In this document: positions 47,798 to 60,235 of the stretch, piece by piece
Layout: each line of letters begins with the position of its first letter
How positions within the stretch are numbered: position 1 is the stretch's first letter
Assembly (NCBI GenBank): GCA_021521415.1
Contig: JAIQDT010003804.1
Coordinates: 186,001 to 250,000 of the forward strand
DNA from: Bidens hawaiensis
Taxonomy: Eukaryota; Streptophyta; Magnoliopsida; Asterales; Asteraceae
Length of the DNA: 64,000 nt
Reading direction: 5' to 3'
The notes under the pieces: model-generated
The model's database searches: none
The model's input: the letters and a program-made list of their open reading frames with translations, nothing else
Told to the model about the DNA's origin: nothing
Position numbers and translations under genes: made by a program

Positions 47798-49157
47798 TGT
47801 CACATCCCAACCTATGGCGGAAAAGCCAGGGCGTGATCCGATTGCTCACAGCTCGAAGATACTATCATAATATAAATGACAATATCTAATTAATTATTTA
47901 TTTCAAAGAATACACACACTATCCAAATACAACAAACAATTTAAATGTATAAATATAAGCTCAAATTATGATTATCTTGATTATATCCTATGGTCTTGTC
48001 TACGTGTCCAACTTCAATCTTCAATACAAACAACCTGCATATGCGTAGAAAATGAAGTTTGTCAACAACACAAGTTGAGTGAGATGATCACCAATTTTGA
48101 CACCACAAATAATCAACATATATATATATATTAGATAACTGATAAATGATAAGTGATAAATGCGCAAACAAACCATGTAATAGTATCAATCAAATCATAA
48201 TAAAACATATATCAACCATGAACATAACCAAATCGTGCTAGTGTGCCAATGAATCGTTGCCAAGCGAATCGGGCATTGATTATAATGACTAAAATTGTCG
48301 GTTTACCTTTGCCAAGCGAATCGGGCTCCGGTTACTAAGACGGTCGTATGATCATACTGATGAGAACCCTATACGAAGGGAATATGTTGGACCTCTCCAA
48401 ATTTTGTCAAGTAAACAATTAAACATGCAGCAATTAGCAAATAGCATTCAACAGATATTCACACAATGATTATGTTTGCGATTTTGTGTATATATATAGG
48501 ATAGAAAATATGAGTAAGTACGCATATGTCCCCAAAACGTTTGAAAACAATAGATAAAAAGGGGAATGATCAAACTCACCTTAGATCAATGACAGGCGAT
48601 TAATAAATGCGATTAACGAGCTATGAATAAGCGAGTCGTCCACTACACGTCAAATGTTATGAACAATTCAGAATCTGAGATTTTAGGATAGGATAATATA
48701 AGTAAAAAAACTAGCTGTCGCTAGAATCAATCCAAACGGATGTTTAGAATTTAAGTTATGTTTGTTATAAGATTTAAGCGAGCAGGTACTGACCAGAATC
48801 CGAACAGCGAGTCGAAAGTCGGCTTTTGGGCAGTAGCCTTAAAATTACATTACTAGAATAAAAGTCTTCTGGACCGAACGTTGAATCCAATCAGAAGTAT
48901 GAGAAAACATAAAGTCAATCTTGTAAACTATTTTGCCCTTTATCGAGTTTTAAACGAATTGACCAGTCAAGACCCTTCAATCTCAAAAAGTGATTGAAGT
49001 TTATTGACCAGGGAATATTTATGAACGAAAACTCAGTTTACAACTTACCCGGAAAGTGAAAGAACAAGGAGATATGACGAGTCAAAGGTCCACACTCTTG
49101 CAAAGTCAACCGGTTTATGAACGGTTCTTCAACAAAATAGCAAAATCGAAAAGATTT

Positions 49158-50990
49158 TGTAACACCCGTCAATTTTCATTTCGAGATGGAAGCCTTGTAG
49201 AGTTTGTTTATTCCCGGTTCCGAACCAGCTTACTTCGGGGACCTCCTTTTCATTTCCGTAAGTTAATTTAATGACCTTTCATCCAAGTTGTTGCATCTTC
49301 CAAAGTAGATGGGCTAATGTGTAAATATTACTATAATTATAACAAAACCCTAATTCCTTTTCTCCCCTACCTGCCGATCGTTGCTGCCACAGCCATTCCA
49401 AGCCTCGTTTTTTTCTTTTTCCAGCCATAGGCAAGGTTTGAAACTTCAATTGAAGGTTAGTTTTATGTTCCCCCAAGTCCAATACACCTTAATTGATCAT
49501 ATTAACGCGCTTATTGGTCTTTAGGGTTAAGTTTTGATAATAACAATTTGCTGACAGATTCGTATTCGTTTATTGTAGGGTCTGTAACGCGATGATAATC
49601 CATTGTTTTTGATCGATTCTTGATCGAGTATAGTTTCCAGAAAGGTATAATATGTAATTTTTGGACGAGATTTGAATGTTTTTATGAATTTATAAGATCG
49701 AGTGTCAAAGCTGATGCGGGATGACGGATTCTGGTCTGTCTTCCTGACATCATAACTCTTTTTCTACAAGTCTAAATTGGTTGGTTCCACTTCTGGAAGT
49801 TAATATTTTGAGTTAGGAACCAAACCCAATTGGATTCGTTTAATTTGGCTGGGTAATAAATTTTATAAAAATAAAACCATTTTATTGCGCACTGAAATAG
49901 CTGCACATACTTTTCTGTGTTGGAGAAATTTTTATGATTTTTTTTGTCCACTAGAAAAATATAATAAAAATATTTTTATAAACTTAAGATATTTATGCAA
50001 CTCTGGTAAAAATTTAATAATTTAATTCCATGGTTTTTCTATGTAATAAAATACATCTTTGCATGCTAAAATCTGCATGTTATATTCGTTATTGATCGAT
50101 AAGTTCGTTTTAGGCTTAACCGGTGGCTGCCCTTTCTCGCATCTTTCGGGGCTGTTATTATTGAAGTTCGTGCTCCGTCATCTTCTTAGGTATGTCTAGT
50201 GTAATATACTTTAGAATCATGATTTTTGGCATTCGTTAGATGGGTCAACTGTTGATGAAGTGAAAACTAGGTTTCGGTTGTCTAATTTGTCAATTGTTGC
50301 GTCTAGTGCGCTGTTTGAGGGAATTAACAACCAATTCGGATGTTGTAGCCTCGGTATGATTTGTTGGCTGTGAAAAACTAAATTTTTATGTTATTGGGGC
50401 TGAATTGTTTGTCGGTTACTCAAACGGGTCGGTACGGCGCAAATTCGTGTTTATTGGTAATTTGTGCATCGTGCTTGCGAATTACTGACCCATCCAACTC
50501 GTGTAGCGTCGTGTGGACTTGTTGGCTATGATTTTACTGAATTTGGTCCACACAGGGCTGAGTCGATATCTAAGTGCGTAAACAACCCGTTAACGCGCGT
50601 ATTCGATAAAGTCAACAACTTTCGGGGGTAAACTGGGAACCCTTTTTCCCCGGGATTTACTACGGGTGGTCTTGGCCGGGCCAAACTATACGACTCAGGT
50701 TCTTAAATCCTGTGGCGGGCCCTGAAAAGCCCGTGAGGTGGGAGGCTCGTGTGGCATGATCATCATCGGACGTTACGTGTTGGGGTTGTACGTTTTCTTG
50801 GCCCTGAATGTTATTATTGTACGGATGAATGGTGGTCTTGGCCAGGCCAAACTATACGACTCAGGTTCTTAAAATCCTGTAGCGGGCCCTGAAAAGCCCA
50901 TGAGGGGGGAGGCTCGTGTGGCATGATCATCATCGAATGTTACGTGTTTGGGTTGTACGTGTGCTCGACCCTGAATGTTATACGTGGATG

Positions 50991-51088
<98 letters not shown>

Positions 51089-51686
51089 CGTGGATGTTAT
51101 ATATATATATATATATATATATGATGTTACGTGTTTGGGTTGTACGTGTGCTCGACCCTGATGTTATTTTTTGGATGGTATTTATAGAGATATAAATATA
51201 TGAATGTATATAGATATCTAAGTACGAATACTTAGTGTTGATAATGGCCTAACTGTTCGTATCACGTACTATATTCTAGACTCTTGGAATGTTTTACAAT
51301 CCCGTTTTTATATTTAAACCCTTGGGATGATTTATTTAAATGTCTATTATTAAAACTTGAACTCACTCAGCTCAAGCTGACTTTGTGTGTATGTTAGTGT
51401 GAGTTTCAGGTTTAGAGGAGGATGCTTACCACTTAGACGTGCTCGAGACTACTTGGACGGTTGAAGGCATAACTAGTCGGAGATTAATACGCAAACTGTT
51501 TTCTTTTCATTTATTACTTTAAACATTTCAATTATGGTTTTGGGCACTTGGTTTTAGTACTTGTGATTTTCCGTTGTTTATTACTCTGAAACGATTTTAA
51601 TAAGATGAAATTGTTTGACTTTAAATTTTTGAGAATTTTTGGATAAGATTACCAACTGTAGGATTCCCGGGATTCGAGGTCTTACA
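49158..51686 (+). repeat. solo LTR C of gypsy family S, nested in solo LTR E
   Basis: Starts TGTAACACCCGTC and ends GAGGTCTTACA. GATTT flanks it at 49153-49157 and 51687-51691. It belongs to the same family as B (reverse orientation) and fragment A. It contains a 166-bp direct repeat (50665 and 50831), TA runs at 50992-51084 and 51099-51122, and an ACTCACTCAGC...TTTCAGG block near its 3' end (51362-51413). Confidence 0.93.
50665..51180 (+). repeat. direct repeats and TA runs in solo LTR C
   Basis: GGTGGTCTTGGCC...GGGCCCTGAAAAGCCC is repeated at 50665 and 50831. GTTACGTGTTTGGGTTGTAC is repeated near 50940 and 51125, enclosing a pure TA tract of about 93 bases and a second of about 24. Confidence 0.88.
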
Positions 51687-52302
51687 GATTTAAGAGGGAT
51701 GGAGAGGTGACGGAAAGGAGATGCTTCTTAGGGTTAGTGTAAAGATTTGTGGCAGATGAATGAGGGTTGTTTATATAGGAAAAGCTAAAACGAACTAATT
51801 ATGGGCTTATTACCTGTTTACGTAAGAATATATGGTTTTTAATGAGAGAATCATTGAAATAAACCAAAATATACACCCTTGATCAGTAAGAAATGATTTA
51901 GGCATTGTATTTTAGTTATAATATGATTACTTGGACCTTAATTCACTCAAACATGCCGAAAATACACGATTTTATACCAAAAACGAGTTAAGGAAACGAA
52001 ATCAAGTTGTGAATCTGCCCAGCACCACCATAGCGTCGCGCGACGGGGAGAGAGGAGCTGGTCGCGCAGCGCTCCGGCCATCTTAGGGTGGAACTTTGAT
52101 TTTTTGACGCTTTTAGTCCTTGTGGTTTGTTATATGGATAATTGTTGAACTTTTTATGATATATTAATTAAAGTACAAGGGCCTAAGGTGAATATAAGAA
52201 AACTTAATAACTCGTACATATTTAATTTTTAATAATAATAGAGATCAAAAAACATGTTTCGTTCGAAAACGAATACGGGTTTGGAAAATCCAAAATGTTA
52301 CA

Positions 52303-52800
52303 ACAATAAGCGAATCAAACGTCTCATCTTTTGTGTCCATAAACATAACCTAAGAGAATCTTGAATAATCATCGAAAACCACAAGGCAATAGAGTTCGCC
52401 CATGATACTCTTGACGTTCACTGGACCGAATAGATCCATGTGCAGACGCTCAAACGGTACGTTGATGGAGTTGATCATCTTCTTTGGATGAGGTTTCTTT
52501 GTTTGCTTCCCTTTCTTACATTCCATGCATTCTTCATTCAAGTGAAAACTCCTCAAGTTCCCATCGACTAGATGATTATGAACCAAGTGGTTCATCTTCC
52601 TCACATTTATGTGCCCCATCCGACCTTCCCATAAAATCGATTCCCGTTCCGATGCCTTTGAAATGAAGCATTGAGCGCTAGATGAAGACGTTGACGTGAT
52701 GCTCATGTTGAGTACATAGAGATCATTCTCGCGAAGTGCACGCATCAATATCCAATCGTCGGGAATCTTAAAACCCGGTTTAAGATTAGGCACTCCTTAT
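52303..52800 (-). pseudogene. copia2 integrase, N-terminal part
   Basis: Open from 52793 with KPGFKIPDDWILMRALREND, then the zinc region LWEGRMGHINVRKMNHL and CMECKKGKQTKK, then the start of the core (LHMDLFGPVNVKS, FDDYSRF). A glycine occupies the place of the first zinc-region histidine (WEGRMGH against the usual WH.R.GH). The reading is cut at 52303 by solo LTR E. Confidence 0.87.
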
Positions 52801-53067
52801 CGGTAAAGTGGGTCGAAAAGCTCTTATCACAGATTTGTGATATGCTCAAAAGATTGTTCTCCAACTCTGATATATAGTTCACCTTGTCAAACGTGACCTT
52901 TCCATTTGTTAACGTGCCATCACCAACAATCTAACCTCCTTGGTTCCCAGAAAAACTGACATACCCTCCACAGATAGATCTGACATTCTCGAAGTGTAAG
53001 ATACCTGTCATGTGCCTAGAGGCTCCACTATCCATTATCCAACATGATCTTGGGATCTTGGAAGCCA
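52801..53067 (-). pseudogene. copia2 protease
   Basis: Minus-strand reading WIMDSGASRHMTG near 53030, with the D-S-G catalytic triad of copia proteases kept, unlike copia1. A TAG stop follows near 52935, then ELENNLLSISQICD leads into integrase. Confidence 0.8.
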
Positions 53068-53267
53068 CTGCACAAACAGCTAACGGTTAAGTGAAACAAG
53101 TAAACCCAAGCCTTTTTGGTCTTGGGTTGTTTAAACTAGCTAAACAACATCTTCAAGTTTTTTGTTTCTGATTCACTCGATAGTAAATCACAACTTGATA
53201 TAGATGAATTAGAAACAGATCTTTTGTCTTCTTCAAAACTTGGTGGCTTGTCATGTGTTACCCAGTT

Positions 53268-56200
53268 TTAACCAACATTTTTGTCACAACCACTTTGACC
53301 AACATTTTTCTTCTTGATGTAAAAGGTGGATGGTGTAGATTTGACACTAAAATCTTTGTCACAACCACGTTTTACAACCTCAGATTTCTTTAAAATCCAA
53401 ACCGGCTTGGGTTTTAAAGTAACTTTTGGTTTGTAATCATGGCCAATACCCGATTTCTTTGAGATAACCTTCAACGGCTTAACGTGTTCATGCTTTAATC
53501 TATTTGGACATCCATAAAATACATGCCCAATTTCATTGCAATTGAAACACCGCCTCCGATTAATGAATTTGTTGACCGGAGGTGCTGTTTCAGCATGCAC
53601 ACGTTCCGTTTTTAACTGATAAAACTCTTGATTAGTTTGATTTCTAAAGATTGCTTCTTTTTTGGACTCAGACGTTACCCCCTTGACAAACACAATCTTG
53701 TTAACAACTTTTGGTTTGTTAACTCCACGAGATTGCTTATTATAGAAACTTGTCTTAGAAAATCTCTTGGAGTTACCAACTCCCTCATTCTCAGAATGAT
53801 TAACCTTAATAGGTTGTTCGCTTAACACAGATTCTGCAACTTTCACCCAAGTTGCACTATCATAACTAGAACTATTAATGTCAGCAGTTACTAAAGCATT
53901 AACAGATTCATCAACAGACACAGTCATGTAGTGGAGTGGTAATTTCCACATTGATCGCCTTCTTGAAACCTCTTGGTTTCTTAGGAATATAAGAATTCCA
54001 TATCGGTGGTGGTACTGCATGATATTCCACTTTTGGTTTGATGTTATCGATCACATTATTCTCAGATTTAACATTCGAAGACGTTTTAGGCATAATGTGA
54101 TCTAGAACATAAGATGAAGCAGCATAACTTGTTAGTTTCAAATTAACATGCTCAGTCTCAATCTTGAGTGTTTGCAACTCAAGTTTGAGGGCTGCGTTTT
54201 CATCTATGTGCCTATTAATCGCTATTTTTTTGTCCTCAACCATGTGTTTTAGCATCAAGATGGTTTTCTCATCTTGTAGGATTTCTCCCACAGCTTCTTC
54301 TCACACATTTGAAGCTTATCATATGCTTCCTTAACATACTTTAAGTTAAGTAAAACATTATCATAATGTTTCTTGACTTCTCTAAGCTCTAAATCCTTAA
54401 ACTCACAATCATCGCACGGTAACTCACATTTCTCACATAACACAGTAGATTATGTTACCTAATCAGCCATGAGAGCATGTTCCACTGGTAAACTCTCCTC
54501 AGTTGAGTATTCAGATTCTTCGTCAGTAATATCTTCAACCAGTCCATCACCTTGATCATTCTAAACCTCCACACCAGCTGATTCATCCTTGTCCTCCTCT
54601 CAAAGTCTATCTTTCCACAAGGTACCTCTTCTCCGTTAAACCAACCTGCAAAACTCTCAATAATATCATGTGGAAACAAAGATTTAAGGAAATCAGAAGG
54701 AACCGGATGAATTTTGTCATATGTGTGTGGCAATCGTCTTCAGAATCCTCAGCTTGATCTGCATCAACTTGATCATCATCCAATTTTTCCTTAGAAACCT
54801 CAGTTACAAACTTATCCTCACAAACCTCATTCACCAAAACATCCTTTTTCAAACTAATATCCTTGACCTTTTCCACAATCACAACCTGGTCCTCAACCTT
54901 ATCCTCTAAACTCAGTTCAACCAGTTTGACCAGCTCATTATCAACCTGCTCATCCTTAACAGCTTTAGCACATTCTTCAAACAAACCAGAATCTCCCTCA
55001 ACAACCTCAGCAACATTTGCATAGAACACCAAGTTCCAATTCATTGACTTGTGCAGTAGCTGCCTTTGGTTGTGAAGTTGAGGATTTTGATGACTTCTTC
55101 CCCTTTGAAGATTAAACATCACTCAGTCGATGATAAATGGCTTGCCTATAATAGTCTCTCCCAAACAGATTTGCCCCACTGTCATCTACAGGCTTGCTTA
55201 TGCATTCCCTCTTGAAGTGACCCTTTTCCTTGCACCTAAAGCAACGAACCTTAGACTTATCAAAACCCAGTTTTGATGGTTACCCCCACATTCTAGCCAG
55301 TGATCTCCTTGAAACATTGTGCTCTACGAATAACACTAGGCATGCACCACCTTATATCAATCATTTTCATCTCCTCAGGATCGATCTGGTCATAATATTT
55401 TTTGGTCATTTTATAGTTGCGGATCCTTCCCGCAACCCAACATTCATAGGATTATAGAGCCGACCCAAGGAATGCCATGTGCTCCTTGACTGTTTTAGTA
55501 GTAATACCACCAGTACTCTTGATATTCACAGCGTTGTTACAATGAAGAACATCTGGATCTGCTGCTTGAGAACTTGATGATGCTTGAGTAACCGGAACTG
55601 TGCCTGAATAGATGCTACTATATTGTGGTGTAGCTGGCACATTACTCACAAATACTTGACCCGTTGGTTCCACACAAAAAACATTTTGAATCTTCGGGCT
55701 TTGTGAAACAACAGATTAAGAGCTCTTGTAATATAGCCCTATGTCTTGTGATACCGCATTGCTCTTCATTTTTTGTTTATTTCTAAGTTCCAACTCGTGT
55801 GCCTCCAGCTTTTCAATGAATCTAGCAAGGTTCAATCGGGCATATGCAACTGGATTTGATTGTTGAATCATTATGAAGGTTCCCTATTCTTCAGGTAATG
55901 CATCTGCCAGCTGGTCAATATACTCGATTCGGGCTTGCCAATCCCCAACCGCTTCACTTCATAACTAGATGACAATACCTTTCAACAAGCTGTGCAAACG
56001 ATTCACCTTTGACCTCAGTGAATATATCAAATTCCTTTTTAAGCAATGTCATCTTACTCTTCCTCGTGTCTACATTACAACAGTATTTGTTCAATGCTTG
56101 CCATATGGAATAACACGAACCGCAGCAGCTGAAAGATCTCAGCTGTTATTGCTTGCTGAAATAGATTCAGCATCTTCTTCTCTTTTAGAAAGGCTGGCTT

Positions 56201-56380
56201 ATCATGTTCATCAATCTGAGACAGTCTGTAGTTGCTTTCATACTCATTCTTGGGAATTCTGTTCTCAGGACCGAAAATCTGGTGTGACCTTAAGAAGGTT
56301 GACAAGAACACACAGATCTAATAACCCGAAGGCCTACTGGATATCCCGGCAGAATCAGGATATTCAATTAATGGGAATGA
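53268..56380 (-). pseudogene. copia2 gag remnant
   Basis: Capsid-like part 56330-56000 (IPKNEYES, IWQALNKYC, TRKSKMTLLKKEFDIF, GESFAQLVERY). First zinc knuckle CFRCKEKGHFKREC near 55240-55200. Long acidic/lysine-rich and coiled-coil segments follow (55122-54607, 54443-54255, 54291-53911). Second knuckle CFNCNEIGHVFYGC near 53545-53510. The order of two knuckles separated by a long coiled region matches copia1. There are many stops and shifts. The upstream end is lost where the copia3 LTR begins. Confidence 0.82.
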
Positions 56381-56605
56381 AGGTGTGATATAGTGATAAC
56401 GAAATAGTAGATAATATTCAGTAAGAACATATTCAAACACAAAGATTCACTGTATTAAATGTATCATTCAATGAAACAATAAATGGAATGTCTAGGGTTT
56501 CGTGAAAGCGGCGGCGGTACAAGGAAACAAAGAGAATATTCTTTGGAATGTTTGTGCCCTCGTATTGCGTGCGCTCTGTCGTGCCCTAAATGGAAACCTA
56601 GGATT

Positions 56606-56614
56606 CTATTTATA
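56606..56614 (-). promoter_or_regulatory. TATA box of the copia3 LTR
   Basis: TATAAATAG on the minus strand, inside the LTR and about 220 bp before its 3' end. Confidence 0.55.
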
Positions 56615-56689
56615 GACCCTGACATTCCTTCTAGAATCCCTAAATTATTACATAATGAAAAACAAATAAAAATATAAGTATAAGAGTCT

Positions 56690-57225
56690 TCGAGCATGAT
56701 ATGTATCTTGCTCGAGCAAACTCAGTATGCATAGTATGCTTGATGAGTGTCTTCGAGCATACTTTACCTAGAATATTTTCACAGAAAATATTATCCTCTA
56801 GAAAGCTTCATTCCTCTTGACCAATCCTTGCTTTGCTCGAACTAGTCCATCGAGCAAGCCCATTCTTCTTGATGTCTTCAATCCTGTCTTGAGACTTATT
56901 GAACAATCTCTAGCATGCTCGGATGTAAATCTTGATCGGGGGACTGAATCATGCTCGAAGTCCTTGCTTAGAACATTGACATCTTCTTATTGCATCCATG
57001 CTCATCACCATGTGCTCGGACATCCTGTGCTAGGATCACTTGGTTGAAACTTGAATGATCAAGTTGTTTGCTCGATTGGCAATCCATACTCGATAGAAGA
57101 ACACTCTTGCTCGTTGAAGTGTAGCTTGCTCGAAACCTTAACACTTAGAAGAATTAACCAGAAATGGTTCTGAAGACCATGCTCGAGGTAGTAAACCATG
57201 CTCGATAGTCCAAGCTTGCTCGAAG
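56690..57225 (-). repeat. TGCTCGA motif cluster in the copia3 U3
   Basis: About fourteen GCTCG/CGAGC occurrences within 540 bp, most as (C/A)TTGCTCGA or CATGCTCGA, in both orientations, upstream of the TATA box. The arrangement is irregular rather than tandem. Confidence 0.75.
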
Positions 57226-57275
57226 TCCAAACTTAGCCGATTTCCAGAGGTGGTTGAGAAGATTCCGACTCAACA

Positions 57276-57290
57276 ATCTCCCCCTAGATA
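57276..57290 (-). other. polypurine tract of copia3
   Basis: On the minus strand CTAGGGGGAGAT runs into the TG of the LTR. Confidence 0.85.
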
Positions 57291-57314
57291 GGAACAAGTA
57301 GGCATGTTCAAAAC

Positions 57315-57510
57315 GGTTTGGGACTAGGAACCGGAACCGGTTCCTAACCGGTTCCTATATTCAAAACCCCCTTTTAAACCGGTTCCAGGCTCGAACCGGT
57401 TAGGGAACCGAACCGGTTCTCCCACCCTCGGACCCCTAACCTATCTAACCGGTTCTTACCGGTTCCTAACCCGGTTCCTGTACCGTAACCGGTTCCAACC
57501 GGTTACAGTG
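57315..57510. repeat. left subterminal ACCGGTT array of the hAT element
   Basis: About nine ACCGGTT copies, mostly within the palindrome AACCGGTT, in under 200 bp. Subterminal repeats are known transposase-binding sites in Ac; that role is inferred here. Confidence 0.85.
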
Positions 57511-57716
57511 TAAAAAATTTTTTTTTTTTTTCGTTTTTCGTTTGCGATTTGGATTCTAAACTATGATTCGTATTTGTATAACATGAAAAATAAAAAAACA
57601 ATTAACATAAAAATAAACAATTAACTGATGAGGAATACTCATCAGTGGGAACATTAAACTTATAAATATAAAGTTGTGACATATTATTTCTAGAAAAGCC
57701 TTCTTGTTCGTCGTAA

Positions 57717-59769
57717 TTATTGAGCGGCGACTTCTTCCTCGGAATTACTTGTAGAAATGCCTTCTTGTTCGTCGTGCACTCGAACATCAAGTAGTGTTTC
57801 ATCTTCGAGAGTGGTTACGTGTTGAATACGATCGATTGAGTCCAAGTGATCCTTTAAGCAAATGCACATCTCCACCGACTCCGAATTTAGTCTTGTTCTT
57901 CTCACCGATATTACCCTGCCACTAAGAGAAAAAGCGGATTCCGAAGCTACCGTAGAAGCTTGGACGGTTAGTAAATCACGGGCCATGGTGGCAAGAATCG
58001 GAAACTCGGTTTTCTTTACCTTCCACCAAGCCAAAACATCAAAAGTGTCATATTCCTCTTCGGATAAACCGGTAGAGTAATCATTTGCACTATACCTTCC
58101 TAGTTCGCTTGAAGGGGTGTTACCCCTTTGTTTTTTAGCCGTTACGTTGCGAATGGTGTTCATAAGGCTAATCATGGGATCTCGTACTCTAGTAGCACTT
58201 GAACTTGATGAAGACCCCCCCGGCATAGGCATGTGTATGTTTGACCCATATTTATTTAAATAAAAGTCATACATAAATTTAAAATTCAAGTTAAAATCAT
58301 TTTTTGCCTCTGTTGAAAAGTTTGAGTCAACTTCATGCATATCTAAGGCTGAAAAAATTTCGTCTATCACACATTCAACCCTCGTAACATTTAACATTGG
58401 GTTTAAAGCGGCGGCGCAAGTAAAAACCAGTGGCTATTCAAGAAAGTATTTTTTTAATTTAAACTTCATTGGTAATATGATGTTTGAAAACATTGGAATT
58501 TTATTTTAAAATTCTTTAAGATTGTTAACGATTAAAAATAACTCCGAAAGAACCAAGGGACTTGTCGGATAATACGTTCCCGATAGTTTCGTAGTTGATG
58601 TTTTAAAAACTTCAAGAAAAGTCGATAAGTCATTGATAATTTCCCATTTCTCATTTGAAAAGGGGATTGCCAAATCATTCTCGGCAAGACTAGAATGAAA
58701 CATTTGTAAAGTTTTTCTTTGTTTCAAAGCACTTTGAAACATTATGCAAGTGGAATTCCATCGATGAGGTACATCCCAATTAGCTCCCAAAGCTTTTCTT
58801 CCCGTATCTTTACAAAATTTTCTATATTCCATTTGTCTTTTTTTACTTTTCTTAAAAACTTCATGTATCATTAGTCTAAAATCATTTATAATCGATGTAA
58901 CCTCATCCGAAGCAAGTCCGTCTTGCACGATTAAATTAATGATATGTGCAACACACCTTGAGTGAAAAAAATACACCATCGCAAATTGGCGTATATTTTA
59001 ATTTTAATTTATCAACCGCCGATGTATTATTCGACGCGTTATCAAATGCCATTGAAAATATTTTATTTTCTAGTTTATAAGTTTTTATAACATAATCTAA
59101 AATTTCAAACAAATTATCTCCCGTATGTGGATACTCAAAGAGTTCGAAAGCAATGGTGCGTTTCATCATTTCCCACGATGACGGGTCTACCCAATGAGCG
59201 GTGACACAAAGATAAGATTCGGGTAGACCATGTGGAGCCGACCAAACATCACTAGTTAAGTTTATTCCCGTATTTATATTTTCAAAATATGCAATTAGTA
59301 CCTCTTAGGCCTTCTTCCACAATTTTAAACAATAACGTTTAAGAGTATGACGACTTACGTGAGTGTATTGTGGTTGAAGCGTATCTCGAATCATGGCGGT
59401 TAAGCGAGGGTTGTCGAAGTGGCTAAACGGCAAAGCTTCTTGAATCACAAACTTCGCCATACGATCTTGAACTCGATCAATTTGGTATGTAAATATTCCG
59501 CCTTCACTATCCATTTGCGTTTGTTGCGAATCGACGTTCTTTTTCAACGCCTTGCAATACGGTTTTTCGATGTGTTTCTTCAAATTTGAATTCGAAAGTG
59601 GGTTTAAATAAATCCCACAAAACTTGCACCGAGCCTTCAATGAATGGTCACTCAATTCAACCAAATCCCAATTGCACCAAATCTCTTGATTACGATTATG
59701 AGGTACAATACGAACGAAACATGGTTCGGCGTTGGAACCTTGACCAACCGATGATTGTGAGGCAGCCAT
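57717..59769 (-). pseudogene. hAT transposase (zf-BED, RNase H-like core, dimerisation domain), lightly broken
   Basis: ATG at 59769 (MAASQSSVGQGSNAEP). BED zinc finger about residues 30-75 (WCNWDLVEL, CKFCGIYL, LKKHIEKPYC). Core: VWSAPHGLPESYLCVTAHW, AFDNASNNT, CVAHIINLIVQDGL and RWNSTCIMFQSAL. The C-terminal dimerisation domain has FDVLAWWK, FPILATMARDLLTV and VASESAFSLSGRV, ending at the stop at 57717. Only four lesions are visible: TAA at 59305-59307, a one-base shift in a run of A at about 58966-58972, TAA at 58506-58508 and TAG at 58434-58436. Otherwise about 680 codons align with the family order, so inactivation looks recent. Confidence 0.92.
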
Positions 59770-59906
59770 AACAACAAATATGAATATAAAAGAAGAGAAA
59801 ACAAGAGATTAGAGAACTCAAAACGTTGTAATAGCGTTTTTTTTTGTATTTTTTTGCGTTCGGGTTTGCGTTTTGAGTGTTGTGATGAACCCATGACACC
59901 AAATAT

Positions 59907-59915
59907 CTATTTATA
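59907..59915 (-). promoter_or_regulatory. TATA box of the hAT transposase
   Basis: TATAAATAG on the minus strand about 140 bp upstream of the transposase ATG. Confidence 0.6.
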
Positions 59916-60019
59916 CTAGTAGTGGGGTGCTTGGGGGAGCCAAAAAAACGGCTATTTTTGACCCCAACGGTCAAAAAACGGCCAAAAAACGATTTCCAAC
60001 GGCTATATTCGATCCAACG

Positions 60020-60235
60020 GCTAGAACCGGTTAGGAACCGGTTCCGGATGGTTCGGTTCCAGAACCGGTTCCGGTTCGATTCCGGTTCCTACCCGCCCCC
60101 ACTCAGAAATGCAAGAACCGGTCACGGATCATTGGGTTGAATCAGATAGGGTCCGGTTCCTACAAAAAACGGGTAGGAACCGGTTCGGGTCCAGTTCGGG
60201 TCCACCGGTTCGGTTCCAGGAACCGGTTTCGTTGA
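60020..60235. repeat. right subterminal ACCGGTT array of the hAT element
   Basis: Six ACCGGTT copies plus variants (TTCCGGTTC, GGTTCGGGTCC) in about 215 bp, mirroring the left array. Confidence 0.85.

Larger units (their letters stand above)
47798..52302 (-). repeat. solo LTR E (gypsy type), inserted in copia2 integrase and split by solo LTR C
   Basis: On the minus strand starts TGTAACATTTTGG at 52302 and ends GGGATGTGACA at 47798. ACAAT flanks it at 47793-47797 and 52303-52307. Without the nested LTR it is about 1.97 kb, with no internal domain, so it is a solo LTR. A CG-rich stretch with GTCGCGCGAC near 52030 lies in its first 300 bp, and a CTCACTCAAC block (minus strand) near 48070 lies toward its end. 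Confidence 0.9.
56384..57275 (-). repeat. 3' LTR of copia3 (about 0.9 kb)
   Basis: On the minus strand starts TGTTGAGTCGGA at 57275 directly after the polypurine tract and ends most plausibly ...CTATATCACA at 56384. A TATAAATAG box lies at 56606-56614 (minus strand). The U3 part holds many TGCTCGA motifs. It is unlike the copia2 LTR. Confidence 0.78.

Noticed and set aside
50916..51195. Open frames of repeated Tyr-Ile
   Set aside because: They are translation of a pure TA dinucleotide run inside solo LTR C.
56384..57275. 5' LTR of copia2
   Set aside because: Sequence and TATA context differ from the copia2 3' LTR at 38931-39337, and a polypurine tract precedes it, so it is the 3' LTR of another element (copia3).
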